From: Ignavibacteria bacterium UBA2360
Lineage (GTDB): Bacteria; Bacteroidota; Ignavibacteria; Tepidaquicellales; OLB5
Reading direction: 5' to 3'
DNA: 64,000 nt
Assembly (NCBI GenBank): GCA_002344125.1
Contig: DDTQ01000006.1
Span: 311,652-375,651 of the forward strand
In this document: piece by piece, positions 7,092-16,366 of the stretch
How positions within the stretch are numbered: the stretch's first letter is position 1
Layout: each line of letters starts with the position of its first letter
Translations under genes and position numbers: made by a program
The notes under the pieces: model-generated
Database searches by the model: none
Told to the model about the DNA's origin: nothing
Seen by the model: only the letters and a program-made list of their open reading frames with translations

Positions 7092-10000
7092 TTAGAATCT
7101 GATCTTATTTATATTCTCAACTAAAAAATCGAATCCAAACAGCATTGTGAAATAGAAACGCCATTCCTTTCCATATGTAACCGTTTTCTGTTCACCGGTT
7201 GTTGAAGGGAATATCCTTGAAAACTCATCAAGTCCGTAGGATGCGTTAAACGTGAAAGCAGTTGGGTAAACATAATAGGAATATGTGAGAAGCCTGAGCT
7301 CAAACCCGATATCCTTCTTCATTTCTTTAAGTTTGGTAGCTTTGTTATACCACGCGTTACCGATATCACCGTAAACTGAGAAATACAGCTTATCGAAGTA
7401 GAACTGGAGGAACTTGAAGTCCAAATTTGTTGCTAACGGGAATCTGTAGGTCAAATTGGCAGTTGCGTACCTGTTACCGCCTATTGCGTAGAATGGATAA
7501 CCTTTCATATTTGGGAAACCGCTGGCGTAGAAATCAAAGAAGTTATCCTGTTCCGGTCCGAATATCGTTCCGCCGCGAAGTCTCAAGCTTAATGAATGCG
7601 AGTTATTGAATAAACCGAATCCCTGCAGTAAGTCACCTTCAAGCCTGTGGAATCTAGCTTTTTCAAATGATTCTGTTACGTTGCCCTGGTCGTCAATTAC
7701 AAGTTCTGGATTCAGGTCATTTATTTCGTAATCATATTTTAATCTGAAATACCGACCAATAGGATTAATATCATCATGTTTGTTTGGCAAAAATGAGCTG
7801 TATGAATACGTGAGCGAGAGATCCCTGCCTGTAAAATAATTTGTAGATGAGGCCGATACCTGTCTGTTAATAGATGGGATCACAAATGTGCTGAGCTTTG
7901 ATGAATACGAAGAGAACGTAAATCCCGCCCGCATGTTGTGATTTGCGTTTATTATCTTGAATGCCATACCAAATTCAAACTGGAGAAGATCGTAGGTAAC
8001 ATCAACAGGGATCGTATCAAGTCCCGCAACAAGATCAGCCTCGGTCTTTCTTGTTACATTATAACCTGCCAGCTGGAATGAAGGTGAGAATCCGAGTTTT
8101 TTAAGGAAGAGATCCTTCAGGAACGGCACGCCGTTGTTGTAATCAAATTGGAGGAATAGATCGCGCTCGAAGCTTCTGTTTACAGATGCGCCGCCAAATA
8201 TTCCCATTCTGCCAAGCACATCTGAAGAATAGAAATACAAACCGGGTTTTATTATATCAAGGAATTTGCCGTCTTTGGTGTAGTTATCAAACCTAAGTAC
8301 CGGAATGATAAACAGCGGAGTAGCAACATTGTTATATTTGGTTGAAGTATATGATCTAACACTGTCATCTTTAAAATTTCTGAGCTTAAGGAAATCATAC
8401 TTATTTTTCTGCAGACTCGAATTTTCGCTGTTTTCCTGTTCATATTTCACAACCAGTTTATCCGGCCTGATGTAGTTCGCGTTCTTTTCTGTAACAACAG
8501 AATCAAGCTCTGTATAGTCCATAAGTTCATTGATCTTGTACCCTGTAGTTTGCCAGGAAGCGAATGTTAGGTTTTTTTCTGAATCAACAGATGGCATAAA
8601 TGCGCCCCCAATGACATTTGTAAGCTGCTGCATGAATACTATGCTGCTTTCCTTTGTCATCCTTGCGTTATTTATAAGGTCATACTTATAAATATTATAT
8701 ATGCCGGTTAAATCTGATGCGAAAACAATTGAAGCGCCATCTTTGGTGTAAACCGGACTGCGGAAATCTATATTAGGATCGTTGAAAATAAAAAATATTT
8801 CCCTGGTATCAATATTGATCTCTGCAATCTGCCTCGAGCCCTCTTTGCTGTAATCAAAAACGATATTATTGCTTACCGGTGACCATCTTGGTGCATAGAT
8901 CTGCTCTCCGTTTGTAAAACTTGTAATTTGTTTGATGTTCTTCTTATCAAGCATTTTGCCGTTCGGCGCCGGAGAAATGAAGAGATTCTGTGTTCCGTCA
9001 TAATTCCTTACAAAACATATCCATTTACCATCGCCGGAATACGCAGGCGCGTGCGCCCTGTAACCTTCTGTCAGCTGGGTTTCTTCCTCTTTTGATATAT
9101 CATACTCAAAAAGATCAAACACAACTGCATCGTGGATATTTGGCTTATTCCTCCTCGAAAAGAGTATTTTCCTGCCGTCAGGTCTCCAGTCATAACTTCC
9201 GCTTACACCGGCTATCAGCAGTTCATCATCACTTTTGCCTGAAACATTGTGAACGAACATTGATGTTGAGCCGTAATCATAATCTTTATTGGAAAGGTAC
9301 GTTATTTTCTTTCCATCCGGCGAAAATTGCGGGTAATAGTTGGCAAATCCTACATCAGCAATTGTTATACCCTGTACTTCGTGTTTTTTAATATTTTCAA
9401 TCCTGCTTTTATAATCCTGCTTTAGGAATGCTTTCCATTCGTCGTAAAGATCGCTGCCGGATTTTCCGATCGCTTTTCTGAAAGCGCCTTCTGAGTTTAT
9501 GCGGGTTAAGTCACCAAGATTTTCAGATACCTCGCGAAGCTTATCTTCGCCGTATTTTTCAGCTATGTAGCGTGATAAAGCAAAACCTGAATTATAAATT
9601 GATTCCGCCTTATATGTAGTAACAGTTGCAAACTGCCCCATTTCTTCCCATGTAAGCATATTATCTCCCAGTACGCGCATGCGCAGTATCATATCCCTGT
9701 GCGCATCCCAGTAATCATATCCAAGCTGCTGACGCTGGTACTGTGCTGTTCCTTCAGCGAACCATGCCGGCACTCCAACACCTGAAATAGGGTAAGAAAT
9801 GATCGTATTCGGGTAACCGTAAAGTACATCGGGTCTGCGTTCTTTTTCGTAATTCAAAAACTGCAGATAAATAGAAGGGAATTTTGTTGAAAACTTCATT
9901 GAAGCCTGTACCTGTATTACGTGTGTGTATTCGTGTGTTATTACATTCCTAAGCCAGTTATGTGTGCCCCTCAGATCAAAATCAAGTGAAGCTGATGCAA

Positions 10001-10292
10001 TTTCAATCCTGTTGCCGTAATAATCCGTTGCTCCGTTTGATATATCCGATTCATCGTTTATGATCCATGAAGTTTTATCTTCAGGCGCGTATTTGTATAG
10101 TGATGTAATCGGTCCGTAAACTTCTTCGGCTATTTTTGCGGTCAGCTTCGCTGTTCGCTCTGCCCCTTTATGATAATGAATGTAGAAGTGTTCGGTCTCT
10201 ATGGTAAACCACTCAAGCTCAGGATTCGGCTCAAACTGAGAAAATGTAACGGATGAAATAAGCAGTAATAATAACAGGATTCTTGATATCAT
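7092..10292 (-). CDS. Giant surface protein: gluzincin-like protease, TolB-type propeller, C-terminal barrel
   Basis: 1066 residues, signal peptide 1-18. Residues about 25-240 resemble peptidase MA/gluzincin domains: zinc motif HEYTH at 120-124 and the downstream Glu in PAWFAEGTAQY (Glu180). Residues about 300-600 form a WD40/TolB-like propeller (PQFSPDGKKITYLSNKD, YDWRPDGRKILFSRR, PRWSPVSNNIVFD). The last 400 residues have the alternating pattern of an outer-membrane barrel of the BamA/Omp85 type (GGNRYATANLTYRFPL, VYGDIGNAWYNK) and end in phenylalanine (NINKIRF). This three-part architecture is known from Bacteroidota and related phyla but is uncharacterised. It lies 12 bases upstream of the LuxR gene on the same strand. 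Confidence 0.8.
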   Translation of the reverse strand: MISRILLLLLLISSVTFSQFEPNPELEWFTIETEHFYIHYHKGAERTAKLTAKIAEEVYGPITSLYKYAPEDKTSWIINDESDISNGATDYYGNRIEIASASLDFDLRGTHNWLRNVITHEYTHVIQVQASMKFSTKFPSIYLQFLNYEKERRPDVLYGYPNTIISYPISGVGVPAWFAEGTAQYQRQQLGYDYWDAHRDMILRMRVLGDNMLTWEEMGQFATVTTYKAESIYNSGFALSRYIAEKYGEDKLREVSENLGDLTRINSEGAFRKAIGKSGSDLYDEWKAFLKQDYKSRIENIKKHEVQGITIADVGFANYYPQFSPDGKKITYLSNKDYDYGSTSMFVHNVSGKSDDELLIAGVSGSYDWRPDGRKILFSRRNKPNIHDAVVFDLFEYDISKEEETQLTEGYRAHAPAYSGDGKWICFVRNYDGTQNLFISPAPNGKMLDKKNIKQITSFTNGEQIYAPRWSPVSNNIVFDYSKEGSRQIAEINIDTREIFFIFNDPNIDFRSPVYTKDGASIVFASDLTGIYNIYKYDLINNARMTKESSIVFMQQLTNVIGGAFMPSVDSEKNLTFASWQTTGYKINELMDYTELDSVVTEKNANYIRPDKLVVKYEQENSENSSLQKNKYDFLKLRNFKDDSVRSYTSTKYNNVATPLFIIPVLRFDNYTKDGKFLDIIKPGLYFYSSDVLGRMGIFGGASVNRSFERDLFLQFDYNNGVPFLKDLFLKKLGFSPSFQLAGYNVTRKTEADLVAGLDTIPVDVTYDLLQFEFGMAFKIINANHNMRAGFTFSSYSSKLSTFVIPSINRQVSASSTNYFTGRDLSLTYSYSSFLPNKHDDINPIGRYFRLKYDYEINDLNPELVIDDQGNVTESFEKARFHRLEGDLLQGFGLFNNSHSLSLRLRGGTIFGPEQDNFFDFYASGFPNMKGYPFYAIGGNRYATANLTYRFPLATNLDFKFLQFYFDKLYFSVYGDIGNAWYNKATKLKEMKKDIGFELRLLTYSYYVYPTAFTFNASYGLDEFSRIFPSTTGEQKTVTYGKEWRFYFTMLFGFDFLVENINKIRF

Positions 10293-10495
10293 AAAAATAT
10301 TTTAAATTTATCTTTAATAGTAATTAAAAAATATAGATCATCACAATCGTTTCCCGTGGTTCCTGGGTACGAAAAAGACAAGATTAACTGAAAATGACAG
10401 TTATATCAATGATAAAAAATATCGAAAAAATGAGAATTTAAATAAAACGGGTAGATTTGTATGCTATAATGTAGTATTAATTATTAACAAATTTA
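10293..10495. other. AT-rich intergenic region
   Basis: Upstream region of the minus-strand 1066-residue protein gene, presumably holding its promoter. No convincing promoter match, RNA gene or small ORF was seen here. The phased array described separately follows directly. Confidence 0.4.
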
Positions 10496-10738
10496 AAGGT
10501 ATTTCAGCAAAAAGTAAAGGGGCAGATTTTATCCGCCCCTGATATGGCGCCACAATAAGGGTGCAAATTATACCATTAGTAAGGTTCACCCGCTTCAAAT
10601 AAGGTTTCGTTTTTTATTCTATAAGGTATTCCCAGTATTTAAGGTATGCCCAGTATTTTTAAGGTTTTCGCAAATGTTTTAAGGTATTCCCAGAATTTAT
10701 AAGGAATATTCCAATGATGTAAGGTTCCGTTAGGTCAC
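10496..10738. repeat. AAGG(T) motifs phased at about 20-bp intervals
   Basis: AAGG starts at 10496, 10517, 10557, 10581, 10601, 10623, 10641, 10661, 10681, 10701 and 10721. The spacing is 20 bases or close to it (18-24, with one double step of 40). In the best units the motif continues as AAGGTATTCCCAGTATTT (10623, 10641, 10681). The last unit ends at the stop codon of the minus-strand T9SS gene. The unit is too short and the sequence between motifs too variable for ordinary tandem duplication to be obvious. Near 10518-10542 there is also an imperfect hairpin (GGGGC-N-GAT / ATC-N-GCCCC). Confidence 0.7.
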
Positions 10739-12031
10739 TTATTTTATTAAGGACATCTTCTTAACCATGCTGAAATCGTTGGTAACGAGTCTGTACATAT
10801 AAATGCCGCTTGAAAACTTCGCTGCATTCCAGTTCACTTCATAAATACCCGGACTTAATTGCTGATTTACCAGAGATTCCACTTCCCTGCCGAGCAGATC
10901 ATAAACGGCAAGTCTAACGCTTGCGAGCTTGGGAATAGCAAATTTTATGTTTGTGGCCGGATTGAAAGGATTGGGATAATTCTGTTCAAGCGAAAACTCA
11001 TTCGGAATTTCAGTTGAAATTTGGTTAATACCTATCACACCGCCGGTAATAGTTTTGAAAACTTTTCCGTGTGTACCGGCTACGTAGCCCATATTCTGAT
11101 CGATAAAATATGTCGAATACAAAGTATCTGTATTAAGCTGCATGACTTCCTGCCATGTGATTCCGCCATCTGTAGTTTTAAGGACTCCATTTTCTTTGGT
11201 CATGTATCCTACCAAAGCATTTGCAAATTTTATAGAATACAAGGAAGATGTTGTTCCAATGTTAACGGAATTCCAATTGCTTCCCTGATTTGTGGTTCTT
11301 AAGAATACACCATTCAGCCCAACTATGTAGCCTGTGTTTGAATTGATAAAAGTAATATCTCTGAACGTGTATTCCGGAGAAACATATGAAACCCCCCATT
11401 CAATACCTTGATTGGTTGTTTTAAAAATATTCCCGCTATCTGTTAGAAAAAAACCTGTGTTAACATCAATGAAAAATAAGCGTCTGTGAGATTGATATTC
11501 AACATTAGAAATATTTGCTGTAAGAGTTAAATTCCAGTTTGCTCCTGCATTTGTGGTTTTATATAAACCGTTAAAACTTGAAAGATAACCGGTAAGCTGA
11601 TTTCCAAAATACATATTATAAAAATGCTGGTAGAAATAAGAGTTAAGGTTATCTTCCCAGGTTAAACCGCCATCAGTAGTTTTAAATAAATAACCTGTAG
11701 TTGCGAAACTTCCACCAATTGCATACCCGGTATTTTGATCAGTGAAATAAAAGCTTTTGACCCTCAGGTTACTATCCAGTAATACTCTTGACCAGTTGGT
11801 TCCGCCATTAGTTGTACGTATAATTTCACCTCCATAAAAATTTCCGCTCAATGGCAAAGGTTCACTTGATCCAATAAAGCCGGTATTTTCATTGATGAAA
11901 TAAATTGATGTTAACCAGAGATCAGAATTGGAATTCTGTTCTACCCATTGAGAAGTTACTTTGAACGGTATCAATATACAGGAAATGATAAGCGGTAGCA
12001 TAAGGCACCGCTTCGGTGTGAACTGTTTCAT
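10739..12031 (-). CDS. Secreted YCF48-like beta-propeller with T9SS sorting domain
   Basis: 430 residues, signal peptide about 1-27. At least six propeller blades of the YCF48 type are marked by the turns TTNGGTNW, TTDGGLTW, TTNAGANW, TTNQGIEW, TTNQGSNW and TTDGGITW, alternating with phrases such as FINENTGFIGS and FIDQNMGYVAG. Residues about 348-430 form the T9SS sorting domain (NYPNPFNPATNIKF ... SSGIYMYRL ... MSLIK). It is an exported, probably surface-bound protein; no ligand or catalytic site is evident. Its 3' end abuts the phased AAGG array. Confidence 0.8.
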   Translation of the reverse strand: MKQFTPKRCLMLPLIISCILIPFKVTSQWVEQNSNSDLWLTSIYFINENTGFIGSSEPLPLSGNFYGGEIIRTTNGGTNWSRVLLDSNLRVKSFYFTDQNTGYAIGGSFATTGYLFKTTDGGLTWEDNLNSYFYQHFYNMYFGNQLTGYLSSFNGLYKTTNAGANWNLTLTANISNVEYQSHRRLFFIDVNTGFFLTDSGNIFKTTNQGIEWGVSYVSPEYTFRDITFINSNTGYIVGLNGVFLRTTNQGSNWNSVNIGTTSSLYSIKFANALVGYMTKENGVLKTTDGGITWQEVMQLNTDTLYSTYFIDQNMGYVAGTHGKVFKTITGGVIGINQISTEIPNEFSLEQNYPNPFNPATNIKFAIPKLASVRLAVYDLLGREVESLVNQQLSPGIYEVNWNAAKFSSGIYMYRLVTNDFSMVKKMSLIK

Positions 12032-12084
12032 AAATTACCTCCATAATTTTATGTTACGGCTATAGATTATACCAAGCCAGTATA

Positions 12085-12100
12085 AAATTCAATTGAATTT
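12085..12100. promoter_or_regulatory. Perfect 16-bp palindrome in a divergent intergenic region
   Basis: AAATTCAATTGAATTT lies between the divergent T9SS propeller gene and the dinG-like gene (12032-12329). It could be an operator, but AT-rich palindromes arise easily by chance. Nothing else stands out in this 298-base gap. Confidence 0.3.
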
Positions 12101-12329
12101 TCTCCTTAATTAAATTAAATGAATAATTTAAACGGGTAAAATTTTAATGAGATAATTTATGATTAGTTTAGAAAAATTTTAAAAAAGGTATTTTTCTGTT
12201 CGATCTGTTTTAGATAGATTAGTTTAGTTTTACTGTTTCAAATATAATACAACATTTCAGAAAAAGCAAATGCGCTCAACAAAAATTTCTTCCTAACATT
12301 TTTACAGCATTATTTACATCTTTGTAAAA

Positions 12330-14336
12330 ATGTCTGATTTTACGAACGAAATTAAAGATATATTCTCCCCTTCCGGGCTGCTTTCACAACTCGAAGGATT
12401 TGAATACCGCCGGCAGCAGCAGCAAATGGCTGTAAGTATTGCGGATTCGCTGCAATCAGCGGAGCATAATATCATCGAAGCACCCACGGGTGTAGGAAAA
12501 TCACTGGCATATTTGGTGCCTGCAATATTATTTGCGCTTAATAATGAACGCAAAGCGATAATATCTACCTGCACCATCAATCTGCAGGAACAGCTCATTA
12601 ATAAAGATATCCCAGCGCTTGCCAAAATACTGCCGGTTGAATTCAAATACGAGATTTTAAAAGGCAGGAATAATTACATCTGTACAAAGCGTCTGAATAA
12701 GGCGATGATCGAGAAGAATTCATTGTTCATGACAAGTGAGCAGCAAACCCTGCAGAAGATATATGACTTCGTGAATAAAGAAGGTAAAGGAACAAGACAG
12801 GATATTCCTTTCCCGGTTGATGATACAGTGTGGAGTGAAATTTTCGCTGAAGAAGGAGTTTGTACACAGAAATCATGCGGCGGAGCCGATACAAACTGTT
12901 ATTACCAGCAGGCGAAGCAAAGAATGAAAGATGCCGACGTGCTGGTACTGAATCACCACTTATTTTTTACGCTGTTCGGATTTTATGAACGTGAATCAGA
13001 GGGTTATCTTTATTTCAATGATTTTGTCATTTTTGATGAGGCTCATACAGTCGAGCAAATTGCCGCGGAGCGCGTTTCGCCTTCAGTTTCGAAAGAACAG
13101 ATCAGATTCTGGCTCAACAAGTTATATAATCCAAGGACACAAAAAGGATTCTTTTCAATGCGGCAGGCCGAGAGGCTTAAAAAAGCAATTGAAATTACTT
13201 ACCAGGATAATGAGCATTTTTTTAAAATGCTCCACTCACATGTAAACGATGTTTACCATGCCCAGGCGCATAAAAGCGCTATAAGGATAAAAAAGCCTGT
13301 TCCGCTTGGAACTGAGCTGATGAACTCACTCCTTGAGCTTACCATTGAGCTTAAAAAAGCTACTCCCCTTGCAAAGAATGATATCGAAGAAGATGAGATA
13401 AAGAACTACTTTACAAAGTTCACGCGGATAAGGAACAACCTGATATTTTTCCTTGAGCAGAAAAGTGATGAATACGTTTACTGGATAGAATACAAAGGCA
13501 GGGCCAGGAATAACATCGATCTTTGCATCTCGCCGATCGATATGGCTGAATACTTCCGCGAAAATATTTTCGCTAAGAACAGGCAGTCAGTTATGACCTC
13601 AGCCACGCTTTCAACGAACAATACTCTTGAGTTCTTTAAAAATTCGATCGGTGCTGAAGAGATTCGGGGCGAGATAATTGAAACCCCGTTTGATTACGGC
13701 AGACAGATGAAGATACATGTTTACAAAGATATCCCTGAACCTGAGAAATCACCCAAATACAAGATAAGCGATATTCTGAACGAAAGCAGCTTTGAGAAGA
13801 TATTAACTGAGAAAATTCAGGAATGTGTAAGGAAAACCAGCGGCGGCGCGCTTGTGTTATTTACAAGTAATAAACTGCTAAAGTCAGCATATAATAAATT
13901 GCTTGAAGATTTTATTGGTGAAGGAATAAATCTTTACGCCCAGCATAACGGTATGCCAAACAACCGCATATTGCAGGAATTCCGGGATGACGAAAATTCA
14001 GTGTTATTCGGAGTGGATAGCTTCTGGATGGGCGTTGATATACCGGGTCATAGCTTACGGAATGTAATTGTTACCAAGCTGCCGTTTGAAGTCCCTGATC
14101 ATCCTGTAATAGAAGCGAAGCTGGAATTTATTTTGCAAAAAGGCGGCAATCCGTTTATGGATTATTCGCTGCCAACAGCAATTCTTAAATTTAAGCAAGG
14201 TGTAGGCAGACTCATACGAAGCAGAAACGATGAAGGAATCATCTGCATTCTTGATAGCCGCATAATGAAAAAGCCATACGGCAGGCATTTCCTTAGCTCT
14301 TTGCCTGAATGCGAAGTTATAATTGAAAGTGATTAA
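12330..14336 (+). CDS. dinG: DinG/XPD-family ATP-dependent DNA helicase with Fe-S cysteines
   Basis: 668 residues. Walker A is APTGVGKS at 51-58 and the DEAH box is at 236-239. Between them are four cysteines suited to a 4Fe-4S cluster: Cys118, Cys178, Cys183 and Cys190. The C-terminal half carries MTSATL, FGVDSFWMGVDIPG and the motif VI block QGVGRLIRS. This is the superfamily 2 iron-sulphur helicase family (DinG/YoaA/XPD), 5'-3' helicases that resolve R-loops, D-loops and replication blocks. No N-terminal exonuclease domain is present. It overlaps the convergent lipocalin-like gene by 4 bases. The gene symbol is a family-level assignment; YoaA-like is possible. Confidence 0.85.
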   Translation: MSDFTNEIKDIFSPSGLLSQLEGFEYRRQQQQMAVSIADSLQSAEHNIIEAPTGVGKSLAYLVPAILFALNNERKAIISTCTINLQEQLINKDIPALAKILPVEFKYEILKGRNNYICTKRLNKAMIEKNSLFMTSEQQTLQKIYDFVNKEGKGTRQDIPFPVDDTVWSEIFAEEGVCTQKSCGGADTNCYYQQAKQRMKDADVLVLNHHLFFTLFGFYERESEGYLYFNDFVIFDEAHTVEQIAAERVSPSVSKEQIRFWLNKLYNPRTQKGFFSMRQAERLKKAIEITYQDNEHFFKMLHSHVNDVYHAQAHKSAIRIKKPVPLGTELMNSLLELTIELKKATPLAKNDIEEDEIKNYFTKFTRIRNNLIFFLEQKSDEYVYWIEYKGRARNNIDLCISPIDMAEYFRENIFAKNRQSVMTSATLSTNNTLEFFKNSIGAEEIRGEIIETPFDYGRQMKIHVYKDIPEPEKSPKYKISDILNESSFEKILTEKIQECVRKTSGGALVLFTSNKLLKSAYNKLLEDFIGEGINLYAQHNGMPNNRILQEFRDDENSVLFGVDSFWMGVDIPGHSLRNVIVTKLPFEVPDHPVIEAKLEFILQKGGNPFMDYSLPTAILKFKQGVGRLIRSRNDEGIICILDSRIMKKPYGRHFLSSLPECEVIIESD

Positions 14337-14737
14337 GCCCTCAACCACCACAGCTCCATCGGACCCGCTGAGAGTATCATTTCGCCATGCTCAAACCGGT
14401 ATTTGCGCACTTCTGTGCCGCCAACAAGACTCTGAACAATAGCACCTTCAACATGATGTTTTATGACATGTTTTTCTTCATCAATTTCGTAAGGTCCAAA
14501 ATAACCCATATATCCCAAATGCTTTAATGCCCAGGCCAGATCCTTTAACTTCAACTTCTTTTCAGGCATGTGCTCCAGCGGCAGGTCATGCGGCATCATG
14601 ATCTGAGCTGACATGTACTCTTCATCATAAAACAAAATTGCTTTAACTTTTTTGCCGAAAGGGTAAATTATGGTGTCTTCGTGTCTGACAATTACAGATT
14701 TCAGTTTCCATCTGCCTAGGAATTTTTGTTTTATCAT
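14333..14737 (-). CDS. Lipocalin-like domain protein
   Basis: 134 residues. It opens with FLGRWKLKSVIVRHEDTIIY and continues with alternating strands (KKVKAILFYDEEYMSAQIMM, KHVIKHHVEGAIVQSLVGG, VRKYRFEHGEMILSAGPMEL), the pattern of the lipocalin_5 family of small beta-barrel proteins. The family typically binds small hydrophobic ligands, but no ligand is known here. It has no signal peptide. Its 3' end overlaps that of the helicase gene by 4 bases, on opposite strands. Confidence 0.7.
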   Translation of the reverse strand: MIKQKFLGRWKLKSVIVRHEDTIIYPFGKKVKAILFYDEEYMSAQIMMPHDLPLEHMPEKKLKLKDLAWALKHLGYMGYFGPYEIDEEKHVIKHHVEGAIVQSLVGGTEVRKYRFEHGEMILSAGPMELWWLRA

Positions 14738-14828
14738 GCTTATTTTAATATTTAACTATTGCAAATATATGCAATATTTAAAAGAGAATTAAGCACTAAG
14801 AAGTAACCAAACTTTATTACGTTTCGGT

Positions 14829-14889
14829 AACTGCGGGAGCAGTCAAGAGCTCCTTCTCTCCCTATGCTCGTACAAGCATGCAGGGTAAG
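14829..14889. repeat. Degenerate copy of a dispersed GC-rich repeat
   Basis: This stretch (CTGCGGGAGCAGTCAAGAGC, then TCCTTCTCTC, then GCATGCAGGG) is shared in diverged form with 57655-57716 and 58395-58458. More GC-rich repeat debris follows to about 15020 (CCCTTCGACTCTGCTCAGGG). No ORF of note lies in 14738-15031. Confidence 0.7.
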
Positions 14890-15031
14890 AAAATATCCGG
14901 GGGTTAACCCCTTACCGACCTTGCCTGACTTGTCTCTAAGTTCGAAGGATGGTAAAAATGATTCAAGTTTATAGCCCTTCGACTCTGCTCAGGGCGACAA
15001 ATATCTTGGGGGTGAGGCCTATAAACTTTTT

Positions 15032-16192
15032 CTAATAAATCCTGTAAATCTTATCATCTCCTGATTTTGGTGATCCCCTTCCATCTTTGTTGCTGCTGGA
15101 AAAGTATATGTTACCATCCGGACCCTCAGCGATATCGCGTATTCTACCATACTCTGTAGCAATTTTGCTGTGCGAAATTGCTTTCGATCTGTCGTTGGGG
15201 TCGATCTTCACTACAATTATGCCGTTCCCGCGCAAGCAGCCAAACAGGAAGCAATCTTTGTACTCAGCTATTTTACCTGATTTGTAAACCAACCCTGAAG
15301 CGGGCGCTTCGGCGGGCGTAAATACCAGCACCGGAGATATCATCCCCTCTTTGCTTTCTGTATGTGAAACATCAGGCCAACCGTAGTTTCCTCCTTTAAC
15401 TATTACATTTACTTCATCGCCCCCGCCGGGTCCGTCAAAGCCGCTTGGACCGTGCTCGGTCTGCCACATGATATCAGTACCTGCGACCCAATCAATCCCT
15501 TGAGGATTGCGATGCCCATAGCTCCACACGGGTGAGTTGCTAAACGGATTATCAGCGGGAACACTACCATCAGAATTAACTCGCAATATTTTCCCGTGAA
15601 GCTTGCTTAGATCCTGCGCAAATTTTCTCTCACCTGCATCGCCGGTGGTAATATACAGTTTGCCGTCAGGTCCGAATTTTATCCTGCATCCCGCGTGGTA
15701 TTTTGCGGCCGGAATGTTATCAAAGATCAGTTGTGGATCGCTTAGATTGGTTCCGTTATCAGTATATTTAACTACTTTCACCGCCAGGTCACCCTCCTTT
15801 TCGTATGCATAGCTTAAATAAATGAATTTATTCTCGCCATAACCCGGGTCTAAAGTTAGCCCCATCAACCCTTCTTCCGACCCGCTTGAAACCTCGCTGA
15901 AGGTCATAAGCGGTTCCGGAGCAAGTTTGCCATCAGTTACTACCCTGAGCCTCCCCGGCCTTTCGTTAACAAGTATTCTGCTGCTTGATGTGAACACGAT
16001 ACTCCACGGCACTTCCAAGCCGGTCACAAATGGTTCAATACTAACTGCCGTATTGCCTGAAGAACCCGAACTTTTAAGATCAGCTTCTTTGTCAGTTTCA
16101 TTATCTTTGCAGCCGCCCGAAAACAGAAAAGAAAATGCTATAAATAGATTCAGTATAATATTCATAACTGTAATTATTTTTAGAGTTAACAT
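15032..16192 (-). CDS. PQQ-dependent aldose/glucose dehydrogenase-type lipoprotein
   Basis: 386 residues. A hydrophobic leader ends in a lipobox-like SGGC at about 25-28, so it is probably a lipoprotein. The ATG at 16165 (MNIILNLFIAF) is an alternative start. The body is a six-bladed propeller of the soluble glucose dehydrogenase/YliI family: VPWSIVFTSSSRILVNERPG, YHAGCRIKFGPDGKLYITTG, SYGHRNPQGIDW and EHGPSGFDGPGGGDEVN. The His and Arg in the second and third blocks correspond to active-site and PQQ-binding positions. It would oxidise sugars in the periplasm with PQQ. No PQQ biosynthesis genes are in the window. It stands alone between repeat debris and the divergent efflux operon. Confidence 0.85.
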   Translation of the reverse strand: MLTLKIITVMNIILNLFIAFSFLFSGGCKDNETDKEADLKSSGSSGNTAVSIEPFVTGLEVPWSIVFTSSSRILVNERPGRLRVVTDGKLAPEPLMTFSEVSSGSEEGLMGLTLDPGYGENKFIYLSYAYEKEGDLAVKVVKYTDNGTNLSDPQLIFDNIPAAKYHAGCRIKFGPDGKLYITTGDAGERKFAQDLSKLHGKILRVNSDGSVPADNPFSNSPVWSYGHRNPQGIDWVAGTDIMWQTEHGPSGFDGPGGGDEVNVIVKGGNYGWPDVSHTESKEGMISPVLVFTPAEAPASGLVYKSGKIAEYKDCFLFGCLRGNGIIVVKIDPNDRSKAISHSKIATEYGRIRDIAEGPDGNIYFSSSNKDGRGSPKSGDDKIYRIY

Positions 16193-16366
16193 ACTAACTT
16201 AATGATTTAAATGCACATTTACCTTAAAAGGTTGCGTTTCTGTTGTACTTTTAGATGTAACACAATTTTACAATAAAATTGAATATTTGACTTATAATTT
16301 GAAACTAAAACAAGTATTTTATCGTCATATAAACTATAAAGCTGCATCTTTATCATAAAACAAGAT

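Noticed and set aside
8990..9391. 133-residue plus-strand ORF
   Set aside because: Antisense to the propeller part of the 1066-residue protein; no ribosome site or family.
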